Assembly: GCF_018598175.1 (NCBI RefSeq)
Contig: NZ_JAHESE010000012.1
Span: forward strand, 1 to 64,000
Length of the DNA: 64,000 bases
Reading direction: 5' to 3'
Source of the DNA: Dawidia cretensis
GTDB taxonomy: Bacteria > Bacteroidota > Bacteroidia > Cytophagales > Cyclobacteriaceae
Shown here: in pieces, positions 56,492-64,000 of the stretch
How positions within the stretch are numbered: position 1 is the first letter of the stretch
Layout: each line of letters opens with the position of its first letter
Made by a program: the position numbers and the translations under genes
The notes under the pieces: model-generated
Seen by the model: only the letters and a program-made list of their open reading frames with translations
Told to the model about the DNA's origin: nothing
Databases searched by the model: none

Positions 56492-57331
56492 ATGTACCCT
56501 AAAACCTTTCTTGTACTTTTACTTATCATCATGACTTCTAACGCTTTGCAAGCCCAACAAAACACCGTCGGCCGGTATGCCATTGTCAACGGACTGAAGC
56601 TGTATTACGAGCTCCATGGCACGGGCAAGCCCCTGGTGTTGCTACACGGTGGTGGCTCTACCATCGAGTCGAACTTCGCGCGTGTCCTGCCGGCCCTGGC
56701 CAGGACACACCAGGTCATTGCCATCGAGCTGCAGGCCCATGGCCACACCGCCGACATCGACCGATCTTTCAGTTTCGAACAAGATGCTGACGACGTCTCG
56801 GCGCTTCTGCAACACCTGCACATCGAGAAGGCCGACATCCTGGGATTCAGCAACGGCGGCACTACTGCTTTGCAAGTTGCCATACGGCATCCGAAGCAGG
56901 TCAATAAACTGGTGCTGGCATCCACGCTCTATAAACGCGATGGTATGCCCACCGACTTCTTTGAGTTTATGCAGCAGACTACGCTCGAGCAAATGCCTGC
57001 CCCGCTGAAAGAGGCTTACCGAAAAGTTAACGCCGACCCACAGGGGCTGCAAAAAATGTTTACCCGCGACGCTACCAGGATGATCCATTTCCAGGATATC
57101 AGCGACGACCTCATCAAGGCTATTCAGGCTCCGGCGTTGGTCATCAACGGCGACACCGACGTAATACGTGTAGAACACGCTTTGCTATTGTCACGTACGC
57201 TGCCGCACGCCGAGCTGGCCATCCTGCCGGGCGGCCACAGCGATTATATCGGCGAGATCTGCGCCGCGGAAAAGAATAGCAAATTGCCTGATTTCGTTGT
57301 TATGATGATTGACACGTTCCTGGCCAAGTAA
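56492..57331 (+). CDS. Exported alpha/beta-hydrolase
   Basis: A 279-residue hydrolase with a signal peptide ('FLVLLLIIMTSNALQAQ'). The fold shows the oxyanion motif 'PLVLLHGGGSTIES', the nucleophile elbow GFSNGG (Ser), 'INGDTDVIRVEHALLL' (Asp) and 'LAILPGGHSDYIGE' (His). It is probably a periplasmic esterase or lactonase; substrate unknown. Monocistronic, divergent from the subtilase module. Confidence 0.93.
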   Translation: MYPKTFLVLLLIIMTSNALQAQQNTVGRYAIVNGLKLYYELHGTGKPLVLLHGGGSTIESNFARVLPALARTHQVIAIELQAHGHTADIDRSFSFEQDADDVSALLQHLHIEKADILGFSNGGTTALQVAIRHPKQVNKLVLASTLYKRDGMPTDFFEFMQQTTLEQMPAPLKEAYRKVNADPQGLQKMFTRDATRMIHFQDISDDLIKAIQAPALVINGDTDVIRVEHALLLSRTLPHAELAILPGGHSDYIGEICAAEKNSKLPDFVVMMIDTFLAK

Positions 57332-57401
57332 CACACATCTATACTTTTAGAACGGCTTTACGCTCCCACAGCAGTGAGGCCGGAAAATTACCGATGGAAA
57401 A

Positions 57402-57569
57402 CTACCCTATTATATCCCCGAGTTGCAGAATAACCCATACCAGCGTGTATAAAGGCCCTCTATTGCGGTATAGTGCGGGGTGTGTTTTACGATTCCGAAT
57501 GATCCACTGACGGGCGTATACCAGGCCGGTCGTCACAACTACAGTAATTAATATTACAAGCCAGTTCAT
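57402..57569 (-). CDS. Possible small single-TM protein
   Basis: A 55-residue frame starting MNWLVILITVVVTTGLVYA, with one strong TM helix, a basic middle part and a second, weaker hydrophobic C-terminus ('LYTLVWVILQLGDIIG'). The frame continues 12 codons upstream from another Met. It fits in the gap between convergent genes and no homologue is recognised, so it is coding only with moderate likelihood. Confidence 0.42.
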   Translation of the reverse strand: MNWLVILITVVVTTGLVYARQWIIRNRKTHPALYRNRGPLYTLVWVILQLGDIIG

Positions 57570-57617
57570 GTGGGACGGAGTTAGTGTTTTGTTAAAACGT
57601 AACAATCCAGTAGAAAG

Positions 57618-58430
57618 TTACGGACGGTTCAGCCAGGCAAGCCAATCGTCTACGTGATAGCGATACACCAGCCGGGATTGGGTTTGCGCGCCTTCGACAA
57701 TCTTCCAATGCGTAAGCTCGTCAACAAATGTAGGTTCCTCCAATCCTGCCCGTATTGATGCGTTTCGGTAAAACGCCTGGCGGGAAGGATGGTCGGGTGC
57801 ACAACCGTGCACAATACCGCCAAAAGCTTTTGTCTCCAGAATTGCCTGGCAGAGCCCCGTACAATCGTCCTGATGAATAAGGTTTACAGGTGCCTGGCCA
57901 TTTGCCACATCTTTTTTACCCGCAAAAAACCTTCCCGGATCACGCCCTGGTCCTACAAGGCCACCGAATCGGACGATGGTTGTCGTAAAGGCTGTCTCGG
58001 CTTGCAGCGTGTGCTCCACCGACAGCAATGTTTTGCCGGAGTCACTTTCCGGCGTGGGAAGAGTGTCCTCCTGAACATGTCCATTTAAGTCACTGAAGAC
58101 GGCCGTGGAGCTTATAAAAATTACATTCGGGACTTTGTATTGTTTCGCCAGCGCGGCAATCCGAGTTATGGTCGCTTGATACTCTCCGGCTGGTGTTACG
58201 CTTGCGCGAGGTGGAATGGTAATGACCAATACATCGCAGTAAAAGAATGACGGCGTCACCGACAGTTCCTCTGACCGGATGTGTATCAGAAACGGTTCAA
58301 TACCCCGCTCCGCCAACGCCGGCAGTTTATTTTCGGATGTAGTAGAACCTTTTACCTGATGACCCCTTGCCACCAGTGCGCCGGCAAAGTGCATTCCAAA
58401 CCAGCCACACCCCACTATACTTACTACCAT
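57618..58430 (-). CDS. NAD(P)-binding SDR-like protein (YeeZ-type)
   Basis: A 270-residue Rossmann protein with the short motif 'VSIVGCGWFGMHFAGALV' at the N-terminus, 'PNVIFISSTAVFSDLNGHVQ' and 'TIVRFGGLVGPGRDPGRFFA'. The catalytic YxxxK is not evident, as in YeeZ-like atypical SDRs. Substrate unknown. It begins 5 nt after the YitT-family gene, so the two are co-transcribed. Confidence 0.86.
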   Translation of the reverse strand: MVVSIVGCGWFGMHFAGALVARGHQVKGSTTSENKLPALAERGIEPFLIHIRSEELSVTPSFFYCDVLVITIPPRASVTPAGEYQATITRIAALAKQYKVPNVIFISSTAVFSDLNGHVQEDTLPTPESDSGKTLLSVEHTLQAETAFTTTIVRFGGLVGPGRDPGRFFAGKKDVANGQAPVNLIHQDDCTGLCQAILETKAFGGIVHGCAPDHPSRQAFYRNASIRAGLEEPTFVDELTHWKIVEGAQTQSRLVYRYHVDDWLAWLNRP

Positions 58431-58435
58431 GATGC

Positions 58436-59347
58436 TTAGTCGTGCAGAGGCCGTTTTTTGATCATGCCTCCTTTAATATCGTTTACACTGTTCTCTACTA
58501 CGAAGGCTCCGGGATCGATCTTGGCAATTTCCGTTTTAAGCTTTTGCAGCTCCAGGCGCGTGATCACCGAATAGATCACATCCAGATCTTTCTCACGATG
58601 GCCGGTCTTGCCATAGCCACTCGTCCCCTTCAGGATCGTTACACCGCGCCCCATCTTTTCAGTAATGGCATCCTGGATCTCCCTGCTCTTTTCCGAAACG
58701 ATCATCACGCTGGTATATTCCTCAATACCGTGCACAACAAAGTCTACCGTCTTGGACGCTACGAGGTATGTCAGGATTGCGTATAGCGCCACTTCAATGT
58801 TGATCAGGTAGGCTGCTACGGAAAATATAAGAATATTCAGAATGAGAATAATATCACCCACCGTCAGCGTTGTCTTACGACTGGTATAAATGGCCAACAC
58901 CTCGGTGCCGTCGATGACAGAGCCGCCCCGTATAGAAAGGCCAATGCCGCAGCCCAGAAAGAAGCCACCGAAGAAGGCTATCAGCAGGCGGTCGTGAGTA
59001 ACAGCCGGGAATTCAATCACCGCCAGGCAGATGGCGAGCGCAGTAATGGCCGCCAGTGTTTTAAAGGCAAATTTCTTCGAGATCTGGGTGTAGCCGATGA
59101 TGATAAAGGGAATGTTGAGCAACACGACCAGATAGGACAGGTCGATTCTGGTCAACAAGCTTGCCAGCAAGGAGATTCCCATCACGCCGCCGTCGAGGAA
59201 GTTGTTGGGCAGCAGAAAGCCTTTTAATCCGAAGCCGGCCGACAACACTCCCAGCGAGATGAAGAGTGTATCTTTTACCGTACGGACGACGCCAATGCGA
59301 CGGTTGCGATGGGCCTTTAACTCATTTAAGCGTTCCGCTGAAGACAT
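58436..59347 (-). CDS. YitT-family membrane protein (DUF161 + DUF2179)
   Basis: A 303-residue protein with five or six TM helices ('TLFISLGVLSAGFGLKGFLL', 'LSYLVVLLNIPFIIIGYTQI', 'IILILNILIFSVAAYLINIE') and a soluble C-terminal DUF2179 domain ('IQDAITEKMGRGVTILKGTS', 'DVIYSVITRLELQKLKTEI'). It matches the widespread YitT family, whose transported solute is not firmly known. The ATG at 59347 follows a cluster of basic residues typical of the family. It shares an operon with the SDR-like gene. Confidence 0.94.
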   Translation of the reverse strand: MSSAERLNELKAHRNRRIGVVRTVKDTLFISLGVLSAGFGLKGFLLPNNFLDGGVMGISLLASLLTRIDLSYLVVLLNIPFIIIGYTQISKKFAFKTLAAITALAICLAVIEFPAVTHDRLLIAFFGGFFLGCGIGLSIRGGSVIDGTEVLAIYTSRKTTLTVGDIILILNILIFSVAAYLINIEVALYAILTYLVASKTVDFVVHGIEEYTSVMIVSEKSREIQDAITEKMGRGVTILKGTSGYGKTGHREKDLDVIYSVITRLELQKLKTEIAKIDPGAFVVENSVNDIKGGMIKKRPLHD

Positions 59348-59373
59348 GGTCAGATAGATATGGGCGAGAAAGA

Positions 59374-59410
59374 TACAAAAAAAGCCGCCTCAACTTCTTG
59401 AGACGGCTTT
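59374..59410 (-). terminator. Rho-independent terminator of the lysine-rich protein gene
   Basis: On the minus strand AAAGCCG-TCTCAA... pairs to give a 12-bp stem with one mismatch (loop GAAG) followed by seven T. It lies 24 nt after the stop of the gene at 59434-59712. Confidence 0.85.
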
Positions 59411-59433
59411 ACCAGGATTGTTTGGAAAAAGTC

Positions 59434-59712
59434 CTATACCGTTACATGTTCGGCTTTGGTATTCTTGTTCTTCTTCGTGCTTTTACGGCCGCCTTTTACC
59501 GCTTCGTCGATAAACTTCTCTACCTTTTTCTTCTTTTTCTCTTCTCGTTTCAGAATCTCGGCGTAAGCTTCCGCCAACTTCTTGGCACTCCGGCCGATCA
59601 ACTTTTTCACTTTCTTGGTCGCCTCGGGCAGTTCCAGACGGCTCAAGGCCTCCTGCGTCGAATCTTCGATGAGGCTTCTCAGAGCCTTTTTCGATGTCTT
59701 ATTCTTCTCCAT
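59434..59712 (-). CDS. Small lysine-rich basic protein
   Basis: A 92-residue, very basic protein, about a quarter Lys. The first ~70 residues form probable amphipathic helices ('LIEDSTQEALSRLELPEATK', 'LIGRSAKKLAEAYAEILKRE') and the tail is unstructured (GGRKSTKKNKNTK). It could bind nucleic acid like a histone-H1-type protein or bind ribosomes, but no family is recognised. The gene has its own terminator and a divergent-free upstream region, which supports it being real. Confidence 0.75.
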   Translation of the reverse strand: MEKNKTSKKALRSLIEDSTQEALSRLELPEATKKVKKLIGRSAKKLAEAYAEILKREEKKKKKVEKFIDEAVKGGRKSTKKNKNTKAEHVTV

Positions 59713-59834
59713 AAATCATTCGTTGAACTTCAATTTACGGATTTATTACGGCAATGTTATCCAGTTTGCCAAAACTTAACATTGACACAGTCCCGTCCTT
59801 CCAAAAACCGTCGAATAAATGTCGTATCGGCACT

Positions 59835-62240
59835 TTATTCGTACCGCAACGAGTTGACGGGGTTGGTTCCGGCGGCTTTGATGGATTGGTAGCCAACCGT
59901 TACCCAGGCAATGGTGATGGCGGCAAGACCACTCCCCACGAAGATCAACGGACTAATCTCTACGCGATATTCAAAGCCTTGTAACCAGCTGGAGGCGATG
60001 TACCACCCGGCCAGGGCCGCCGGTACAAAGGCGACTAATACCAGCCGCGTGAACTCCTTTGACAACAGCACGATCAGGCTGGGCATAGAGGCACCCATGG
60101 CCTTGCGAATGCCGATCTCCTTGGTGCGCTGCTCGGCGGTAAAAGCCGCCAACGCAAACAGGCCGAGACAGGCAATGAAGATGGCCAATGCCGAGAACAC
60201 GCCGAACACCTGCCCCATCCGTTGTTCCGAGCGGAACAGCCGGTCGAAGTTCTGATCCATAAAAGAATATTGGATCGGCTCGTTTTCGGTTTGTGTTTTC
60301 CAAAGCTTCTCAATCGTTGCGATGGCTTTGGTGGGATCGCCTTCATACCGCACCATCAGGCGGCCTGCGGTACGGGTAAAGCGAATGGCCAGGGGGCGCA
60401 CCTTGTCGCGCAGTGACTCGAAGTTAAAATCTTTATACACGCCGATTACTTTGAGGCGCTCGAGTCCATCCTCGTTATCGTTGTACAAAATCTCCTCCTC
60501 CAGCGGTTTTTCGAATCCAAACTCTTTCACCGCCGCTTCATTCAGTACAATGCCCAGCGTATCAGCCGGTGAGTCGGGAGAAAAGAACCGGCCCTCTTTC
60601 ATTTCAAACCGCATGGTGTGCTGGTTATCGACATCCGCATAGTAAACCCCCATGATGTGGTCTTGCTCGCTGCCGGATGCTTTAAAAACAGTTGTATTGT
60701 TCACACCGGGAAAGTTGTTGTTGGTAAAGCTGGCATCCACTATACCGGTTTGCTCCAACAGTGTATTTTTAAAAGATACCTGGTTCTTATCAAGCTTCCA
60801 GGCATTGTTGATAATTAGCAGGTTGTGTTTGTCCATGCCCAGGTTACGCTCCTGCATGAAGGTGATCTGCTGATATACCACGATGGTAAAAATGATCAGG
60901 AAGATGGACAGTGCAAACTGGAACACGACCAACGAGCTGCGTACTCCCTTGCTGCGCATGCCGCTACGCACTTTGCCTTTTAATACCTCCACCGGACTGA
61001 ACGACGTTAGATAAAACGCCGGATAGCTGCCGGCGATAAAACCGACCAGGACAATCAGCGCAAGCGCGCTCGCGATGAAGGTTGGTGTGTACAGTAATTC
61101 CATTTGAAGTGTCTTTCCTGCCAACAGGTTGAACGACGGCAATAACAGGTAACATGCGGCCAGGGCCATTATCACCGCTACGGCACTATACAATAGCGAC
61201 TCCGACAGGAATTGCCGCACCAGTTGCCCGCGCAGTGATCCCAGCGTCTTGCGCAGTCCTACTTCCTTTGCCCGGCCGGCGGAGCGAGCCGTGGACAGGT
61301 TCATAAAATTAATACAGGCGATGACGATAATGAATGCGCCAACACCACCAAAGAAATATACATACAGCAGATTTCCGACAGGCTCGATCTCATGTTGCAT
61401 GGTAGACCGCAGGTGAATGTCTGGAACAGCAATGGTCGTATACCCAAATTGCCCGCCTTCGGCTTCCAACTGTTTCATGGACTTGCCCAGAAAACGTTCC
61501 ATCTCGGGTCCTACGTGGCGCTCGGCCAGTCCCCGGAGCTTGGCATGCACGGCTTCGATTGAAGCGCCCTTGTTCAACACCAAATAGGTATATAAACTAT
61601 TGTTCAACCACATGGTTTTTCGCAGGAAGTCTGCCGAGCTGGCGGAGAGTAGAACATTAAAGACCAGGTGTGAGTTGGTGGGTGCATTTTCACAGACGCC
61701 GGTCACCTTAAACGTTTCGTTTTCATTGCCGATCACAACCATCTTGCCCAGCGCAGGCTCTTCACCAAAGTATTTATGCGCAAGGTCCTCCGTCATGACG
61801 ATCGAACGGGGCTCTTTTAACGCCGTCCTGGGATCTCCAAGCAACAGTTTGTAGTTAAAGAATTGAAAGAAATTAGAGTCGGCATAAAACATCTTTTCTT
61901 CAATGAAGGCAATGTCTCCATATTTGATCGACGACTGTCCGTAGGAGTCAATCCGAGTCGCTTCCTCTACCTCCGGTATCTCGGCCACCAGGGCTGCGGC
62001 CATGGGTGGGCACGTCGTCGACGTATGAATGTCCTGGCCGCTGATCTTGCCATACAGGTTTACACGATACATGTGGTCCGCCCGGGCATGAAAGCGGTCG
62101 TAGCTCAGCTCATCTGAGATATACAGGAAAATGAGCATACAAGCCGTAATGCCCGTTGTCATGCCAAAGATGTTGATCGCGGAAAAGAACTTGTGTTTGT
62201 TCATGTTCCGGATCGCCACCAGGAAGTAGTTTCTAAACAT
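59835..62240 (-). CDS. FtsX/MacB-type ABC transporter permease
   Basis: An 801-residue inner-membrane permease of the same architecture as the one at 15.6-18 kb: TM1 'AINIFGMTTGITACMLIFLY', periplasmic MacB_PCD, FtsX block 'NFMNLSTARSAGRAKEVGLR', second periplasmic domain, FtsX block 'AAFTAEQRTKEIGIRKAMGA'. It works with an unlinked ATPase. It lies 77 nt downstream of another permease gene in the same direction, so the two may form a pair or paralogous duplicates. Substrate unknown. Confidence 0.93.
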   Translation of the reverse strand: MFRNYFLVAIRNMNKHKFFSAINIFGMTTGITACMLIFLYISDELSYDRFHARADHMYRVNLYGKISGQDIHTSTTCPPMAAALVAEIPEVEEATRIDSYGQSSIKYGDIAFIEEKMFYADSNFFQFFNYKLLLGDPRTALKEPRSIVMTEDLAHKYFGEEPALGKMVVIGNENETFKVTGVCENAPTNSHLVFNVLLSASSADFLRKTMWLNNSLYTYLVLNKGASIEAVHAKLRGLAERHVGPEMERFLGKSMKQLEAEGGQFGYTTIAVPDIHLRSTMQHEIEPVGNLLYVYFFGGVGAFIIVIACINFMNLSTARSAGRAKEVGLRKTLGSLRGQLVRQFLSESLLYSAVAVIMALAACYLLLPSFNLLAGKTLQMELLYTPTFIASALALIVLVGFIAGSYPAFYLTSFSPVEVLKGKVRSGMRSKGVRSSLVVFQFALSIFLIIFTIVVYQQITFMQERNLGMDKHNLLIINNAWKLDKNQVSFKNTLLEQTGIVDASFTNNNFPGVNNTTVFKASGSEQDHIMGVYYADVDNQHTMRFEMKEGRFFSPDSPADTLGIVLNEAAVKEFGFEKPLEEEILYNDNEDGLERLKVIGVYKDFNFESLRDKVRPLAIRFTRTAGRLMVRYEGDPTKAIATIEKLWKTQTENEPIQYSFMDQNFDRLFRSEQRMGQVFGVFSALAIFIACLGLFALAAFTAEQRTKEIGIRKAMGASMPSLIVLLSKEFTRLVLVAFVPAALAGWYIASSWLQGFEYRVEISPLIFVGSGLAAITIAWVTVGYQSIKAAGTNPVNSLRYE

Positions 62241-62317
62241 ACGGTTATGAAATTAAGATCGTGTTTTCTTTATCTGACGCCATTCCCTACCCTCATGTTA
62301 CCGAATACGTTGTTTTT

Positions 62318-64000
62318 TTATTCATCACGCAGTGTCGACACGGGGTTCATGGATGCAGCGCTGAATACTTTATAGCCAATGGCCAACGTCGACAGCATAA
62401 ACATGACTACAACAGAAATAAGGAATGTATATGAACCTGCGGGCAGGTAATATTTCCAAATGCTTGACATGAGCATGTCGACGAGAAACGCACCCATCAG
62501 GCAGCCCGCCACCGACGCTATTACCAGAATAATGATAAACTCGGTATTGATAATACGTGCGATGTTGCCGATCGAAGCACCGAGCACTTTGCGCACGCCG
62601 ATCTCCTTCATTTTGCGAATGATGTTCAACGACACCAGGGTAAAAAGCCCGGTCACGGAAAGTCCCATGGCCACGAGGCCAAGGAAGGCAAACATCTTGA
62701 CGATGTTGTCATTTACCGTTAACGACTCTTTCATCTCCTCGTTCAGGTAGCGGCCGGTATATAGGCGGTTTGGAAATATCTGTTTCCATTCCTGTTCCAT
62801 CGACGCGTTAACGGCAATCAGCTTCTCGACCGGAGCGCTCACGATAACGTGTGTATAGTTTTCTGGCGCCGTGTAGCGGATCATCATCGGCTGCGCTTTG
62901 TCCCAAAGGCCTGCCGTGTAGACGTTTTTAGCAACGCCCACGACGTATAGTTTTACGGTGTCGTGCCAGAGTATTTCTTTGCCCAGTGCTTTGTTCCACG
63001 AAAAGGTTTTAGCAAATTCTTCGGTAATGATGACCGACTCCCGGCGATCGGTCTCGGAGTCTTTTTGGAAATCACGTCCTTCCAGGAGTGTCAGCCCCAT
63101 GGCTTGTAGATAGCCATCGCCTACATCAATAATATCGACCTCATATTCACGCGACTCATGTTTCACCGGGTCGCTATAGCGCGATGAGAAGACACTGTGT
63201 TTCGAACCGGCGATTGCTTGAATATCTTTGTTTCGCGCAATGGCATGGTGGAACGTTTCATACTCCTGCCCATTGCTGACATATACGATCATGACACCCT
63301 GTTGGTCAAAGCCCAGGTCGAAGTCACGTTGATAGCGCGAGTTTTCATAGAAGGCGAACGAGCCGATGATCGCCAGTAGCGAGATAGCATACTGCAGGCA
63401 CAGCAGAATGCGTGTAAAGAAGTTTGTCCCCCCTAACTTCTGCTTTCCCTTCAGAATACCGACGGGCTCAAATTTGCTGATGTAAAAGGCGGGATAGCTG
63501 CCTGACAGCAGTCCGGTAAAGAACAGGACGCCGATCATAAAAAGCAGGAAGCCGGGTGCATCGAGGTAGTGCGAAGTAAGCTTCATGTCCGTCCACAGCG
63601 AATTCCACGCTGACAATAGCACCTCTCCCAGCACCATGCCAATGACAAGCGCCAGGAAGCAGATGAACAGGGTCTCGCCAATGAATTGCATAATCAGCTG
63701 TGCGCGCATACTGCCCATCACTTTACGGATGCCAATCTCTTTCAGCCGCCGTGACGATATCGCGATGGATGTATTCGTCATGTTAAAGCAGGCAATCAGC
63801 AAGATCAGTACCGCCATGATAGTAGGTGTAATGACTGCCGCGCGGGGGTTGGAATTTTGGAGCGTGTCCGACCACCGCTCATTGCTCTCATCACGTTGCG
63901 CCATCCCTTCAAAAGGATCGAGCACATATTCTGTGATCTGAAAATCTTCGCGGACTTTGTTGTTATTCTCCCGGTATGGCTGTAGTTGCTGATGTACAAT
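62318..64000 (-). CDS. FtsX/MacB-type ABC transporter permease, 5' end outside window
   Basis: The frame is open through the window edge (residues ...QITEY precede the GTG-coded Val at 63925), so the N-terminal TM and part of the periplasmic domain lie outside. About 560 residues remain: FtsX block 'CFNMTNTSIAISSRRLKEIG', periplasmic domain, and a C-terminal FtsX block 'LVSLNIIRKMKEIGVRKVLG'. It is the upstream partner of the tandem permease pair. In the third TM region it differs clearly from the downstream gene, so the two are not recent copies. Confidence 0.93.
   Translation of the reverse strand: MVHQQLQPYRENNNKVREDFQITEYVLDPFEGMAQRDESNERWSDTLQNSNPRAAVITPTIMAVLILLIACFNMTNTSIAISSRRLKEIGIRKVMGSMRAQLIMQFIGETLFICFLALVIGMVLGEVLLSAWNSLWTDMKLTSHYLDAPGFLLFMIGVLFFTGLLSGSYPAFYISKFEPVGILKGKQKLGGTNFFTRILLCLQYAISLLAIIGSFAFYENSRYQRDFDLGFDQQGVMIVYVSNGQEYETFHHAIARNKDIQAIAGSKHSVFSSRYSDPVKHESREYEVDIIDVGDGYLQAMGLTLLEGRDFQKDSETDRRESVIITEEFAKTFSWNKALGKEILWHDTVKLYVVGVAKNVYTAGLWDKAQPMMIRYTAPENYTHVIVSAPVEKLIAVNASMEQEWKQIFPNRLYTGRYLNEEMKESLTVNDNIVKMFAFLGLVAMGLSVTGLFTLVSLNIIRKMKEIGVRKVLGASIGNIARIINTEFIIILVIASVAGCLMGAFLVDMLMSSIWKYYLPAGSYTFLISVVVMFMLSTLAIGYKVFSAASMNPVSTLRDE

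Noticed and set aside
1-64000. tRNA, rRNA, prophage or insertion sequence
   Set aside because: No cloverleaf-like gene, rRNA stretch, transposase, integrase or terminal inverted repeats were seen in the gaps.

Overview
The window looks like chromosome of a Bacteroidota member, most likely Cytophagales. This is an inference from gene content and promoter form; no rRNA is present to confirm it. Supporting signs are a type IX secretion protein (PorQ) and a PorE-like OmpA protein, three large FtsX/MacB-type permeases without an ATPase, a GlmU-family protein of the Bacteroidota kind, zinc-free L31, general absence of Shine-Dalgarno sites, and several promoters of the TTTG-N19-TAnnTTTG type. Most of the sequence is moderately GC-rich core genome. 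Three visibly AT-rich islands (about 4.2-5.3, 20.3-22.2 and 51.2-52.25 kb) hold unrecognised or toxin-antitoxin-like genes.

Layout. 0-4.1 kb: end of an RND efflux operon (pump and TolC-type exit duct). 4.2-5.3 kb: AT-rich orphan membrane protein. 5.4-8.8 kb: fused B12-dependent acyl-CoA mutase (IcmF). 9.1-13.9 kb: TPR protein, TypA, a methyltransferase and a SpoU-type RNA methyltransferase, with two unusual 11-nt periodic repeat arrays between genes. 14-18 kb: PAS histidine kinase and an FtsX permease. 18-20.2 kb: glycosyltransferase and epimerase. 20.4-22.1 kb: AT-rich two-gene unit of unknown role. 22.2-27.8 kb: YifB/ComM ATPase, small membrane protein, MsbA-like exporter and Wzi-like outer-membrane protein. 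28-33.8 kb: L31, then a run of GlmU-like, HolB, HemC, cyclophilin, RmlD-like and DUF3817 genes. 34-40.8 kb: fmt-folA, acyltransferase, SixA-like phosphatase, and a porQ-hslU-DUF4421 unit. 40.8-51.2 kb: Lon, PorE-like OmpA protein, a GH3-dxr-rseP cluster and an HtrA protease. These are mostly envelope quality-control genes.

51.3-52.2 kb: a Panacea (SocA-like) antitoxin-type gene overlapping a two-TM protein, with a palindrome upstream. 52.2-56.3 kb: a tightly coupled three-gene module of a membrane protein with an exact internal duplication, a cytoplasmic-looking SH3b-subtilisin protease, and a large exported protein with a barrel-like C-terminus. This module is my best candidate for an undescribed system. 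56.5-64 kb: alpha/beta hydrolase, NAD-binding protein, YitT transporter-like protein, a lysine-rich small protein, and two tandem FtsX permeases, the last running off the window.

I see no tRNA, rRNA, CRISPR array, transposase or integrase. Only one gap between genes exceeds 300 bases (8819-9158). It holds a terminator and one of the 11-nt repeat arrays.
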